DNA of 64,000 bases from assembly GCA_964486935.1 (NCBI GenBank), contig CAZAPG010000016.1, positions 1 to 64,000 of the forward strand, in the 5' to 3' direction. Under the pieces are notes generated by a model. That model was not told where the DNA came from and searched no databases. It saw only the letters and a program-made list of their open reading frames with translations. Origin of the DNA: CAZAPG01 sp964486935 (GTDB lineage: Bacteria > Chloroflexota > Anaerolineae > 4572-78 > J111). Below are positions 26,455-35,006 of the stretch, one piece after another; within the stretch, counting starts at the first letter, position 1; every line of letters begins with the position of its first letter. The position numbers and the translations under genes were made by a program.

Positions 26455-26934
26455 TTAATGTTGGCTGGCCAGGTAGGCGTCCAGCCGGTCAAAGGTCTGG
26501 GTTATCCCCTCGACCGCGCCCATGGCCAGAATACTTTCCTTCTGCTCGGCGGTGGCGAACTCGGTCCGGCTGACGATCCGGGTCTGGTTGCCCACCGCCT
26601 CAAAGGTGACGGTAATCATCATTTCGGGCATCCCTTCCAGCGGGTTGCCGGCAGAGTCCACAAATTTGTCAAGGTAGACCAGCCGCTCTGGCGCTTTAAT
26701 TTCCTGGTAGACCGCCTTGCCCCAGCTTTCCTCGCCGTTTGGCCCGCGCATGCAGTAGAGCCACTCCCCGCCCGGCCGCAAATTCACGGTGCAAACCGGC
26801 AGCGTCCAGCCGGCCGGCCCCCACCAGTGAGTCAGGTGCTCGGCCTGGGTAAAGGCTCGCCAGACCAACTCGCGCGGCGCGTTAAAAACGCGTTCCATTA
26901 CTAATTCCCGGTCCGATGTATCAGGTTGAGTCAT
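26455..26934 (-). CDS. SRPBCC (AHSA1-like) domain protein
   Basis: About 159 residues of the START/SRPBCC ligand-pocket fold, AHSA1 type: ELVMERVFNAPRELVWRAFTQAEHLTHWWGPAGWT, then GGEWLYCMRGPNGEE and GMPEMMITVTFE, with the C-terminal amphipathic helix. ATG 26934 is preceded by AGGAGAATAATA and overlaps the end of the ArsR gene by 14 bp, so the two are translated together. ArsR-SRPBCC pairs are a frequent arrangement; the ligand is not known. Confidence 0.88.
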   Translation of the reverse strand: MTQPDTSDRELVMERVFNAPRELVWRAFTQAEHLTHWWGPAGWTLPVCTVNLRPGGEWLYCMRGPNGEESWGKAVYQEIKAPERLVYLDKFVDSAGNPLEGMPEMMITVTFEAVGNQTRIVSRTEFATAEQKESILAMGAVEGITQTFDRLDAYLASQH

Positions 26935-27253
26935 TATTATTCTCCTTTGCTTGCAGTTCCTGTAGATAATTGTCCAGCCGGCCAAAGCGGTCGGCCCACA
27001 ACTGGCGGTAAGATTCCAGCCAGGCGTCCAGCTCCAGCAGCGGCTCCGGGCGCAGCTCGTACCAGCGGCGCTGGGCGTCTTTGCGGACTTCCACCAGGCC
27101 GGTCTCGCGCAGCAGGCGCAACTGCTTTGAGACGCCGGGCTGGCTGATGTTCAGCAGTTCGGTCAACTCGCTCACCGTGCGGGGCCGCTCTCGCAGCAAA
27201 TCCAGCATACGGCGGCGGGTGGGATCGGCCAGGGCATCAAAAATTGTCACCAT
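26921..27253 (-). CDS. ArsR-family winged-helix repressor
   Basis: A 110-residue winged helix-turn-helix protein (IFDALADPTRRRMLDLLRERPRTVSELTELLNISQPGVSKQLRLLRETGLV). It lacks the metal-binding ELCVC motif of ArsR/SmtB metal sensors, so it is the SRPBCC-linked type rather than a metal sensor. A palindromic operator lies 22 bp upstream, suggesting autoregulation. Confidence 0.9.
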   Translation of the reverse strand: MVTIFDALADPTRRRMLDLLRERPRTVSELTELLNISQPGVSKQLRLLRETGLVEVRKDAQRRWYELRPEPLLELDAWLESYRQLWADRFGRLDNYLQELQAKENNNDST

Positions 27254-27274
27254 ACGGGCACTATATCACATTTT

Positions 27275-27312
27275 TATATAACTGTCAAGTTATATAAGTA
27301 GTGAGTTATATA
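27275..27312 (-). promoter_or_regulatory. palindromic operator for the ArsR gene
   Basis: TATATAAC (27275-27282) and GTTATATA (27289-27296) form a perfect 8-bp inverted repeat with a 6-bp centre. A third identical half-site GTTATATA follows at 27305-27312, 16 bp from the second. Location just upstream of an ArsR-type gene fits autoregulation. Confidence 0.65.
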
Positions 27313-27376
27313 AAAAGCGCAAAAACAATCCTGATGTGAAAAACAGAACCACTCTGTTACACCGGGAAGACGCAAA

Positions 27377-27426
27377 GCGACGCAGAGATTTCTTCCTGGT
27401 GAAACTCGGCGACTTCTCTGCGTCGC
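27377..27426. repeat. inverted repeat, possible terminator
   Basis: GCGACGCAGAGA (27377-27388) and TCTCTGCGTCGC (27415-27426) are a perfect 12-bp inverted repeat just downstream of the DHA2 transporter stop (minus strand). No T-run follows directly, so it may be a repeat element rather than a terminator. Confidence 0.55.
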
Positions 27427-27450
27427 TCTGTGAAATATTTTAGGGCCGAT

Positions 27451-29058
27451 TTACTGCAGGCACGCTCCGGCGGCGGCGAAACCGTCCGGCTCCGGGGTTG
27501 GCTCCGGTTCGGGGCCGGCGTCTGTATTTACCTGCCGGAGCATGAGCGCGGTCAGGATGGCCAGCCCAATCATAACAACCACGCCGATGAGCGAGGTCAG
27601 TTGCAGGCCCAGCACAAATGCTTCACGGGCGGCATCGAGCAGGGCCGCCCCAAGCTGGTCGGGCAGCCGGGCGGCAACCACAACCGCGCCGCCCAGCGTT
27701 TCCTGAATGGACGCCACCAGCTCGGGCGAGATGCCTTGCGGCAGGGTGGCCAGCACCCGGGTGCGGTACACGGCAATGCCCAGACTGCCCAGTACCGCCA
27801 GCCCAAGCGCCCCACCCAGCTCGGCCCCGGTCTCCGCCAGCGCCGAGGCGGCCCCGGCCCGTTCGGGTGGCGCAGCGGCCACAACCAGGTCAACCGTCAG
27901 GGTAAAGGTAAAACCAAAGCCCAGCGACATCAGGGTGTTGCCAATGACTACCAGGGCCAGCGAGTCGAGGCCGATCACTGTCAGCAGGCTCAGCCCGACG
28001 GCGGCCAGCGCCAGCCCCCCGGCTACCACATAGGCGGGCCGGGTTCGCTGCACAATCACCGGAGCCAGGTTCGAGCCGACGATGAAGATGAGCGCCCCGG
28101 GCAGCGACCACAGACCCGCCTGCAACGGCGACAATCCCAGCACGAGTTGCAAATACTGGGCAATGAAGAGAAAGCTGCCGAACGCGGCAAAGATACCGAG
28201 GGTATAGGTCATCAGCGAGGCGCTGAAGGCCGGCACTCGAAATAGCCGCAGGTCGATCAACGGGTCGGCCAGACGGCGCTGCCGCTGCACGAAGGTAAAG
28301 CCGATGACCAGGCTGATCCCCACCGCCAGAATTGGCAGCCAGCCCAGGCCATCCGCGGCGAGGTGTTTGAGGCCGTAGATGACCAGCAGCACCGCCGCCA
28401 GCGACATGCCGGCGCTGAGCAGGTCGAACCGCCCCGGATTGGGGTCCCGATGTTCCGGCAGCAGCAGCGGGCCGCTGGCCAGCAGCAGGAGCATAACCGG
28501 CACGCCCAGCAGAAAAACCGACCCCCACCAGAAGTACTCCAGCAACAGCCCGCCCACCAGCGGGCCAATGGCGCTACCCACCGAAAAGCCGGACACCCAA
28601 ATTCCAATGGCCGCCGTGCGCTGCGCGGAGTCGAGAAACATGTTGCGAATCAGAGACATGGTAGAGGGCATAAGGGTGGCCCCGGCCACGCCAAGCAGCG
28701 CCCGGGCCGCAATCAGCATCCCGGAAGTGGTGGAGAAGGCCGCTACCACCGACGCAACCCCGAAGGCAGCGGCGCCCATCAGCAGCAGCCGGCGGCGGCC
28801 AATGCGGTCGCCCAGCGTCCCCATCGTAATGAGCGAGCCGGCAATCATAAAGCCGTAAATGTCGGTGATCCACAGTAATTGAGCGCCGCTGGGCTGAAGG
28901 TGGGCACTGAGGGACGGCACGGCCAGATGCAGCACGGTCAAATCCATAGCGATGAGCAGGGTGGGCAGCATCAGCACCGCCAACCCGATCCACTCCCGCC
29001 GCCCGGCGCGGGGCAGCAAGGGCGCATTCAGGGCAAAGTTCTTTTCGATGGTGGTCAT
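27451..29058 (-). CDS. DHA2-family MFS multidrug transporter, 14 TM
   Basis: A 535-residue EmrB/QacA-type proton-driven exporter. About 14 hydrophobic helices are visible. The signatures are AMDLTVLHLAVPSLS in helix 1 (the D and neighbouring residues of QacA/LfrA-like pumps), GTLGDRIGRRRLLL between helices 2 and 3, and ARALLGVAGATLMPSTMSLI in helices 4 and 5. It is closest in style to SmvA/LfrA/QacA exporters of lipophilic cations. The Pro/Glu-rich tail (GPEPEPTPEPDG) is cytoplasmic. It has an excellent AGGAGG site. No TetR gene is adjacent. Confidence 0.88.
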   Translation of the reverse strand: MTTIEKNFALNAPLLPRAGRREWIGLAVLMLPTLLIAMDLTVLHLAVPSLSAHLQPSGAQLLWITDIYGFMIAGSLITMGTLGDRIGRRRLLLMGAAAFGVASVVAAFSTTSGMLIAARALLGVAGATLMPSTMSLIRNMFLDSAQRTAAIGIWVSGFSVGSAIGPLVGGLLLEYFWWGSVFLLGVPVMLLLLASGPLLLPEHRDPNPGRFDLLSAGMSLAAVLLVIYGLKHLAADGLGWLPILAVGISLVIGFTFVQRQRRLADPLIDLRLFRVPAFSASLMTYTLGIFAAFGSFLFIAQYLQLVLGLSPLQAGLWSLPGALIFIVGSNLAPVIVQRTRPAYVVAGGLALAAVGLSLLTVIGLDSLALVVIGNTLMSLGFGFTFTLTVDLVVAAAPPERAGAASALAETGAELGGALGLAVLGSLGIAVYRTRVLATLPQGISPELVASIQETLGGAVVVAARLPDQLGAALLDAAREAFVLGLQLTSLIGVVVMIGLAILTALMLRQVNTDAGPEPEPTPEPDGFAAAGACLQ

Positions 29059-29198
29059 AACGCCTCCTGTTGCGTTTCAAGGTGAAATGGTTGTACGGAA
29101 TTAGCACAAATGTTCGGTACATTATAAGACAACGACTTCAGAAGAGTCAAGTATGAATTTTGGATGGGGGCTGTCCCAAAATTTAGGCGGGTTTCTCA

Positions 29199-29292
29199 TG
29201 TCATTCTGAGCGAAGCGAAGAATCTCTGGAAACGTTGCTCATAAGCTATCAACCAGGAAACTCTTCGCTCTCGTTGGTCGCTCAGAGTGACA
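29199..29292. repeat. MITE-like inverted repeat
   Basis: TGTCATTCTGAGCGA (29199-29213) and TCGCTCAGAGTGACA (29278-29292) are inverted with one mismatch. It lies in the 257-bp gap between the DHA2 and M20 genes. This gap holds no gene. Confidence 0.7.
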
Positions 29293-29315
29293 TTCCACGA
29301 AATGTCAACAGAACA

Positions 29316-30692
29316 CTAAACTTCCAGCTTGCTCAACCGTTGCAGCAGCAGGCAGTATCCTTGCTGCCCTCGCTCAAAGCTGCTGAGGCGGAAGAATTCG
29401 TCCGGGGCGTGCAGCCGTTCATCTTCCAGTTGAAATGCAAAGGTGACGGTGTAAGCGCCCAACTCTTTTAGAAACAGGGGCACAACCGCCACGCTGCCGC
29501 CCAGCCGGGTGTAGTAGGGCGTTTGGCCGTACAGCTCTTCCAGCACGGCGCGAGCAATTTGATTGCCGGGGTGGTCGGCGGGCATCAGGTAGGCGTCGGC
29601 ATTGCCGGGCAGCCGCTGGACTGTAACTTTTACGCCCGGCGGGGTATGTTTTGCCACATGCGCGGCAATTAGCTCGGCAATTTTGGCCGGGTTTTGATTG
29701 GCCACCAGCCGGCAGGTGATTTTAGCGTGAGCCTGATTGGGCAAGACGGTTTTGCTGCCCTCGCCCTGAAAGCCGCCCCAAATCCCGTTGAGTTCTAGCG
29801 TGGGCCGCGCCCATTGCCGCTCGCGGGTGGTGTAGCCGGGTTCGCCAAACAGCCCGTTCACGCCCAATTCGCGCTGGTAGGCGGCTTCATCAAAAGGAAC
29901 TTCCGCAATCTGCGCCCGCTCTTCATCGGTCAGCGGCGCCACGTCATCGTAAAATCCTTCCACCAGAATTTTGCCATCGGCGCTGCGCATCGAGTCCAGC
30001 AGGCGCACCAGCGCGTGCAGAGGGTTTTGCACGCCGCCGCCGTGCAGGCCGGAGTGCAAATCGGTGTTGGCGCCCTGCACATCAATCTGCACACCAGAGA
30101 GTCCCTTCAGCCCCAGCAACAGGCAGGGCTGTGTTTCGCTCCATTGCAGGCCGTCGGCGCTGACCACCAGGTCGCAGGCCAGGCGCTCCCGCTGCGCGGC
30201 CAGAAAATCGGGCAACTGCGGGCTGCCAATTTCTTCCTGACCTTCGAACAAAAATTTCACGTTGACGGGCAGTTTGCCTTCGGTTTGCAGCAGCGCCTCC
30301 ACAGCGATGATGGGCAGAAACATACTGCCTTTGTCATCCGACGCGCCGCGCCCGTAAACGCGACCATTTTTGATGACCGGCTCAAAGGGGGGATTGGTCC
30401 ACAAATCCAGCGGGTCGGCGGGCTGGGTATCAAAATGGCCGTAAATCAAAATGGTCGGCTGGCCGGGCGCGTGCAGCCAGTCGCCGTAAACCACCGGATG
30501 GCCGCCGGTGGACATCACCTCCACGTGTTCAATACCGGCGGCGCGCAGCCGGCCGGCCACCCACTCACCGGCGCGCTGCACATCGGCAGCGTGCTCCGGC
30601 AGGGCCGACACGCTGGGAATGCGGACGAAGTCGAGCAGTTCCTCGACAAAGCGGTTTTGGTTTGTTGACAGATAAGTTTGCCAGGTAGTCAT
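29316..30692 (-). CDS. M20-family dipeptidase/metallopeptidase
   Basis: A 458-residue zinc exopeptidase. Metal and catalytic residues fit the M20 pattern: H86 and D88 in GHFDTQP, D119/D120 in GASDDKG, E153/E154 in FEGQEEIGS. The DLHSGLHGG block marks the dimerisation lid domain. A late His is in the RLGGSVAVVP region. Enzymes of this subfamily cleave dipeptides or N-acyl amino acids in the cytoplasm. A strong AAGGAG precedes ATG 30692. It is divergent from thrS. Confidence 0.92.
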   Translation of the reverse strand: MTTWQTYLSTNQNRFVEELLDFVRIPSVSALPEHAADVQRAGEWVAGRLRAAGIEHVEVMSTGGHPVVYGDWLHAPGQPTILIYGHFDTQPADPLDLWTNPPFEPVIKNGRVYGRGASDDKGSMFLPIIAVEALLQTEGKLPVNVKFLFEGQEEIGSPQLPDFLAAQRERLACDLVVSADGLQWSETQPCLLLGLKGLSGVQIDVQGANTDLHSGLHGGGVQNPLHALVRLLDSMRSADGKILVEGFYDDVAPLTDEERAQIAEVPFDEAAYQRELGVNGLFGEPGYTTRERQWARPTLELNGIWGGFQGEGSKTVLPNQAHAKITCRLVANQNPAKIAELIAAHVAKHTPPGVKVTVQRLPGNADAYLMPADHPGNQIARAVLEELYGQTPYYTRLGGSVAVVPLFLKELGAYTVTFAFQLEDERLHAPDEFFRLSSFERGQQGYCLLLQRLSKLEV

Positions 30693-30814
30693 GCAGGATT
30701 CTCCTTATTGGTTGATAGCAGATATTTGGGAGAATGGGGGATTATTAACCTGAATCTCCAATCGCCAATCTCCCGCCCCGGCATTATATCACCATCCATC
30801 GGGTTGAAAAAGGA

Positions 30815-30843
30815 TTGACACGGTAACTACTCCGTGCTAAACT
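30815..30843 (+). promoter_or_regulatory. promoter of the T-box/thrS transcript
   Basis: TTGACA (30815-30820) and TAAACT (30838-30843) are separated by exactly 17 bp. Predicted transcription start is about 30850, at the 5' end of the T-box leader. Confidence 0.7.
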
Positions 30844-30849
30844 ATCAGC

Positions 30850-31112
30850 CATATAGCGAAAGCGTTGACCAAGACGAGTAGGTGGACACGCTGCGTGCCA
30901 GAGAGAGATGGCCGCCGGCTGCAAGCCATCTTCACCGGCCCCACTGAAAACCCCTTGGGAGCGAGCCTTTGAAAGCATTGGCCAGTATGAGGCTCCGGTT
31001 GGCCCCGTTAGCGGCCACAATGAGCGCCATCGTGCCAACGGTGGCTGAAATTGGGTGGAACCGCGTGGAAATCAATTCCCTCGCCCCAAAGTGGGCGGGG
31101 TTTTTTATTTTT
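30850..31112 (+). promoter_or_regulatory. T-box leader of thrS
   Basis: The leader has the elements of a T-box riboswitch in the right order: GACGAGTAG (stem I, from 30873), AGAGAGATGG (AG bulge region), GGGAGCGAGCC, and the T-box sequence TGGGTGGAACCGCGTG (31052-31067). It ends in a rho-independent terminator. The bulge of the antiterminator would pair with uncharged tRNA-Thr. A candidate specifier codon is ACT at 30943-30945, just before GAAAACC; nearby ACC (30933-30935) is a weaker candidate. Uncharged tRNA-Thr binding would allow read-through into thrS. Confidence 0.88.
31079..31112 (+). terminator. T-box attenuator terminator
   Basis: An 8-bp stem, CCTCGCCC (31079-31086) with GGGCGGGG (31093-31100), is followed by TTTTTTATTTTT. 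It lies 11 bp after the T-box sequence and 12 bp before the thrS ATG, the expected place for the regulated terminator. Confidence 0.85.
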
Positions 31113-31124
31113 AGGAGTAGAGTT

Positions 31125-32948
31125 ATGAAATCAAATGAACTGGAAAAAGACGACCTTTACAAACTGCGGCACAGCGCCGCCCATGTGATGGCCCAGGCGG
31201 TAGTGGAACTGTACCCGGAAGCCAAGTTGGGTATTGGCCCGCCGATTGACACCGGCTTTTACTACGATTTTGACCTGGGCAAAGACAATGACGGCAAGCC
31301 GCGCACCTTCACGCCCGATGATTTGGAGGCCATTGAAAAACGCATGCGTCAGATTATCGGCGGCAAGCACCCGTTTAATTACCGCAAGGTGAACGCCGAT
31401 GAAGCCCGCGCCCTGTTTAAAGGCCAGCCTTACAAGCTGGAACTGATTGACGGCCTGGCCAAAGGCAATATTGACGAGTACGGCAACGAGATTGACGAAA
31501 AGCCGGTCATCAGCACCTACAAGCACGATACGTTTGAAGACTTGTGTCGCGGGCCGCACGTGCAGCACACCGGCCAGATTCCCGCCGACAGCTTCAAATT
31601 GATGACCGTGGCCGGGGCCTACTGGCGCGGCGACGAAAACAACCCCATGCTCCAGCGGATTTACGGCACGGCCTGGCCCAACAAAAAAGAACTCAAGCAT
31701 CATTTGGACATGCTGGAAGAGGCCAAAAAACGCGACCATCGCAAGCTGGGCAAAGAGCTTGAAATCTTCACCTTTGATGAAGAAATCGGCCCCGGCCTGC
31801 CGCTGTGGCTGCCACGCGGGGCGGTCATCATTGAAGAGCTGGAAAAGTTGGCCAAAGAGCAGGAAGAGAAGCACGGTTACGACCGCGTTCGCACGCCGCA
31901 CCTGAGCAAAGAAGACCTCTTTTGGCGCAGCGGCCACCTGCCCTATTACGAGGAGAGCATGTACCCGCCCATGGAAATGGAAGGCGTGCGTTACTTCATC
32001 AAGCCGATGAACTGCCCGTTTCATCACAAAATCTACGGGGCGCTGCCGCGCAGCTACCGCGATTTGCCGGTTAAACTGGCCGAGTACGGAACCTGCTATC
32101 GCTACGAAAAATCCGGCGAGTTGTTTGGGTTGATGCGCGTCCGCTCCATGCAAATGAACGATGCCCACATTTACTGCTCCGAAGCCCAGTTTGAAGCAGA
32201 GTTTATCGACGTGATTAATATGTACCTGGAATACTTTGAGATTTTTGACATTGAGCAGTACGTGATGCGCTTTAGCACCCACCACAAAAAAGGGCTGGGC
32301 AAAAAATATGTGGATAACGAACCGCTCTGGCTTAAAACCGAAGAGATGGTGCGGCGGGTGATGCAAAAGAACAACGTGCCTTTTGTGGAAGTGCCGGACG
32401 AAGCCGCCTTTTACGGCCCCAAAATTGACGTGCAAATCTGGAGCGCCATTGGCCGCGAGTTCACCCTGGCCACCAATCAGGTGGATTTTGCCCAACCGGC
32501 CAGCTTTAACCTGTCCTTTGTTAACCCCCAGGGCGAGCAGGAAATGCCGCTGTGCCTGCATCGCGCGCCGCTAAGCACGCACGAGCGCATGATTGGCTTT
32601 TTAATTGAGCATTACGCCGGCAAATTCCCGGTCTGGCTCAGCCCAGAACAGGTGCGGGTGATTCCCATTACCGAAACGCATAACCAGCACGCCGCGCAGC
32701 TACAAAAACGACTGCGCCAGGCCGGTATCCGCGCCAGGGCTGATTTGGGCAGCGACCGCATGAACGCCAAAATCCGGCAGGCGCAGTTGATGCAGATTCC
32801 TTACATGCTGGTGATTGGCGACCGGGAAATGGAGAACGATACGGTCTCGCTGCGGCGGCGGGATAACACCCGCCAGAATGACCTGCCGGTGGCCGAGTTT
32901 ATGGCTTCGGTGCAGGGGAAAGTCAAAACTCGCTCTGGGGAGTTATAG
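31125..32948 (+). CDS. thrS: threonyl-tRNA synthetase without TGS domain
   Basis: A 607-residue class II synthetase charging tRNA-Thr. The editing domain (N2) is present, with HSAAH (H16, H20) and C141 in CRGPH. The catalytic domain carries the zinc site beginning MNCPFHH and motif 2 (CYRYEKSGELFGLMRVRSMQ). The anticodon-binding domain follows (VRVIPIT...). The roughly 60-residue N-terminal TGS domain seen in many bacterial enzymes is missing. ATG 31125 is set by the T-box terminator and the TAGGAGTAG ribosome binding site; the longer open frame lies in the leader. Its 3' end overlaps the convergent PLP gene by 26 bp. Confidence 0.97.
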   Translation: MKSNELEKDDLYKLRHSAAHVMAQAVVELYPEAKLGIGPPIDTGFYYDFDLGKDNDGKPRTFTPDDLEAIEKRMRQIIGGKHPFNYRKVNADEARALFKGQPYKLELIDGLAKGNIDEYGNEIDEKPVISTYKHDTFEDLCRGPHVQHTGQIPADSFKLMTVAGAYWRGDENNPMLQRIYGTAWPNKKELKHHLDMLEEAKKRDHRKLGKELEIFTFDEEIGPGLPLWLPRGAVIIEELEKLAKEQEEKHGYDRVRTPHLSKEDLFWRSGHLPYYEESMYPPMEMEGVRYFIKPMNCPFHHKIYGALPRSYRDLPVKLAEYGTCYRYEKSGELFGLMRVRSMQMNDAHIYCSEAQFEAEFIDVINMYLEYFEIFDIEQYVMRFSTHHKKGLGKKYVDNEPLWLKTEEMVRRVMQKNNVPFVEVPDEAAFYGPKIDVQIWSAIGREFTLATNQVDFAQPASFNLSFVNPQGEQEMPLCLHRAPLSTHERMIGFLIEHYAGKFPVWLSPEQVRVIPITETHNQHAAQLQKRLRQAGIRARADLGSDRMNAKIRQAQLMQIPYMLVIGDREMENDTVSLRRRDNTRQNDLPVAEFMASVQGKVKTRSGEL

Positions 32949-34287
32949 CGGCGACGCGCAGAATGGCCTCCAAACTGCGCTCGATGTCGGCCTCGGTGGT
33001 GGCCCATGACGAGACGCTGATACGCATGGCGGTGTGTCCCTGCCATACCGTGCCGCCGCACCAGCAGGCGCCTTCGGCCTGCACGGCGGCAATCACCCGG
33101 CGGGTGGTTGCTTCATGACCAAAGGAAACCATGACCTGATTTAACACCACATCATTTAATACCCGAAATCCAGCAGCCCGCAGCCCTTCGGCCAGACGGG
33201 CGGCGTAGCGGCAGTTGCGCTCGATTAAATCGGCCAGCCCGGCCCGGCCCAATGAGCGCAACGCCGCCCAAACTTCGATGCCCCGACCTCGCCGCGACAT
33301 TTCCGGCGTGTATTGAAATGGTTCGCGGGCTTCGCTTTGCACCAGATAGGCGGCGCGGGTGGCGGCCATCGCGCCACGCAGATGTTCGGGATTGCGGCAA
33401 AAGGCCAGGCCGCTATCATAGGGCGTGTTGAGCCATTTGTGGGCATCGGTGGCCCAGGAGTCGGCCTGCTCCAGACCGGCGGCCAGGTGCGCCCGGTTGG
33501 GGGCGGCAGCGGCCCATAGACCAAACGCGCCATCCACATGCGCCCACGCGCCCGCTTTTTGGGCGGCGGCGCAAATTTCCTCCGCCGGGTCAAACGCGCC
33601 CGTGTTCACATTGCCGGCCTGAAGGCAAACAATGGTCGACTCGTTGAGCGGGGGCAGGGCGTCGGCCCGTATCCGGCCCTGGTTGTCAACGGGAACTCGC
33701 GTCACCCGCTCCCGGCCCAACCCCAGCAGGCTGAGCGCCTTGAGCAGGCTCACATGCACCTCGTCGCCCACCACCACGGTAATGGGCGGCGCGCCAAACA
33801 GCCCCTGCGCTTCCGCATCCCAGCCGGCCTTTTGCAAAATGGCGTGCCGGGCGGCGGCCAGCGCGGTAAAGTTGGCCATGGTTGCGCCGGTTACAAATCC
33901 GCCGCCGGTTTGGGGCGGCAGCTTCAGCGCGTCGACCAGCCAGCGTAGGGCCACTTCTTCTATTTTGGCGACGACCGGCGAGGAGGTCACGCTGAAGCCG
34001 TTCTGGTCCCACGCCCCGGCCAGCCAGTTAGCGGCCAGCGAGGCCGGCAGCGCCCCGCCGGTGACAAAGCCAAAGTAGCGCCGCCCCGCCGAGGCTACCG
34101 TGGCCGGCGAGCCAAGCTCATCCAGTTGGGCAAGCACAGTTTCGGGGGCGGCGGGCTGTTCCGGCAGCGGTTCATCAAATTGGGCCAGTTGGGCAATGGC
34201 CTCCGGCGAGGGGGCCACGCTGCGCCGGTTCAGGTTGTCCAGATAGTTTATGGCTCGTTCAAGGGTTGCAGTCAGCAGGTTTTTCAT
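32923..34287 (-). CDS. group II PLP-dependent decarboxylase-like protein
   Basis: A 454-residue fold-type I PLP enzyme. K284 in DAHKWLN is the Schiff-base lysine, D252 in AHVDGAFG contacts the pyridine nitrogen and H178 stacks on the ring. The sequence fits the aromatic/glutamate decarboxylase group (YFGFVTGGALPASLAANWL, TGGGFVTGATMANF). The amino acid substrate cannot be fixed, and some members of this group are transaminase-like. GAGGAATCT precedes the ATG. The gene begins 12 bp downstream of plsC and ends inside the convergent thrS. Confidence 0.85.
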   Translation of the reverse strand: MKNLLTATLERAINYLDNLNRRSVAPSPEAIAQLAQFDEPLPEQPAAPETVLAQLDELGSPATVASAGRRYFGFVTGGALPASLAANWLAGAWDQNGFSVTSSPVVAKIEEVALRWLVDALKLPPQTGGGFVTGATMANFTALAAARHAILQKAGWDAEAQGLFGAPPITVVVGDEVHVSLLKALSLLGLGRERVTRVPVDNQGRIRADALPPLNESTIVCLQAGNVNTGAFDPAEEICAAAQKAGAWAHVDGAFGLWAAAAPNRAHLAAGLEQADSWATDAHKWLNTPYDSGLAFCRNPEHLRGAMAATRAAYLVQSEAREPFQYTPEMSRRGRGIEVWAALRSLGRAGLADLIERNCRYAARLAEGLRAAGFRVLNDVVLNQVMVSFGHEATTRRVIAAVQAEGACWCGGTVWQGHTAMRISVSSWATTEADIERSLEAILRVAAITPQSEF

Positions 34288-34298
34288 AGATTCCTCAT

Positions 34299-34994
34299 TC
34301 AGGCGTATTCTCCCCGCTGCTCCGGCGGCAGCATGGCGGCGATGCGCTGCATCAGCAGCGTGGTTAGCTCTCTGGCGGTTTGGGGGGTGTGGGGTGGCGG
34401 GCCGGCTACGGCAGCCACGTCCAATGGTTTGTCGACCCGCAGGATGACTTTTGGCCGGGCGCGGCCAGGTTGAATATGTTGCGTGCCAAAAATAGCCGCC
34501 GGAACAACCGGCGCGTTGTATTTAAGCGCCAGTTGAATGGCCCCCGATTTTCCCCGGCCCAACCTGGCTCCGGCCCCGCTGCGGGTGCCTTCGGGGAACA
34601 GGCAAAGTATCTGGCCGGCTTGCAACACGCGGCCGGCCTGCTCCAAGGCCCAGGCGTCGCTTTCGCCGCGATGGACCGGAAAAGCGCCCGACATCCGAAA
34701 AACCCAGCTTATAACCGGATATTTGAACAATTCTCGCTTGGTCATAAAAAAAGGGTAGCGCGGCAAAAAAGTGCCCAGAGTCAACACGTCGAAATTGCTG
34801 ACGTGATTGGGGGTCAAAATACAGGGGCCGGACGGGATATTTTCAAAACCTTTGCCCTCAAAATGCATGATTGACCCTATCAGCGCGCGGCTGATGAGGC
34901 GCAGCGATTGGGGCACAATGGTTTGGTGGGTATACCATGTTACCCGGTCGCGCCAATCGTTAAATTTGCGGGTTGCGGCCAGAGACTCGGTCAT
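34299..34994 (-). CDS. plsC: 1-acyl-sn-glycerol-3-phosphate acyltransferase
   Basis: A 231-residue acyltransferase of the PlsC/LPLAT family. The catalytic motif is NHVSNFD, with H64 and D69. The acceptor-binding motif is FPEGTRS, and APVVPAAIFG is a third conserved block. It acylates lysophosphatidic acid at the inner face of the membrane to make phosphatidic acid. An N-terminal hydrophobic helix is modest. It follows the bcp gene by 12 bp in the same direction and may share a transcript with it. Confidence 0.88.
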   Translation of the reverse strand: MTESLAATRKFNDWRDRVTWYTHQTIVPQSLRLISRALIGSIMHFEGKGFENIPSGPCILTPNHVSNFDVLTLGTFLPRYPFFMTKRELFKYPVISWVFRMSGAFPVHRGESDAWALEQAGRVLQAGQILCLFPEGTRSGAGARLGRGKSGAIQLALKYNAPVVPAAIFGTQHIQPGRARPKVILRVDKPLDVAAVAGPPPHTPQTARELTTLLMQRIAAMLPPEQRGEYA

Positions 34995-35006
34995 ACGGCC
35001 AGCCTG

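Noticed and set aside
30969..31124. 52-residue N-terminal extension of ThrRS
   Set aside because: It lies in the T-box leader and crosses the terminator; the ATG at 31125 has a good ribosome binding site.
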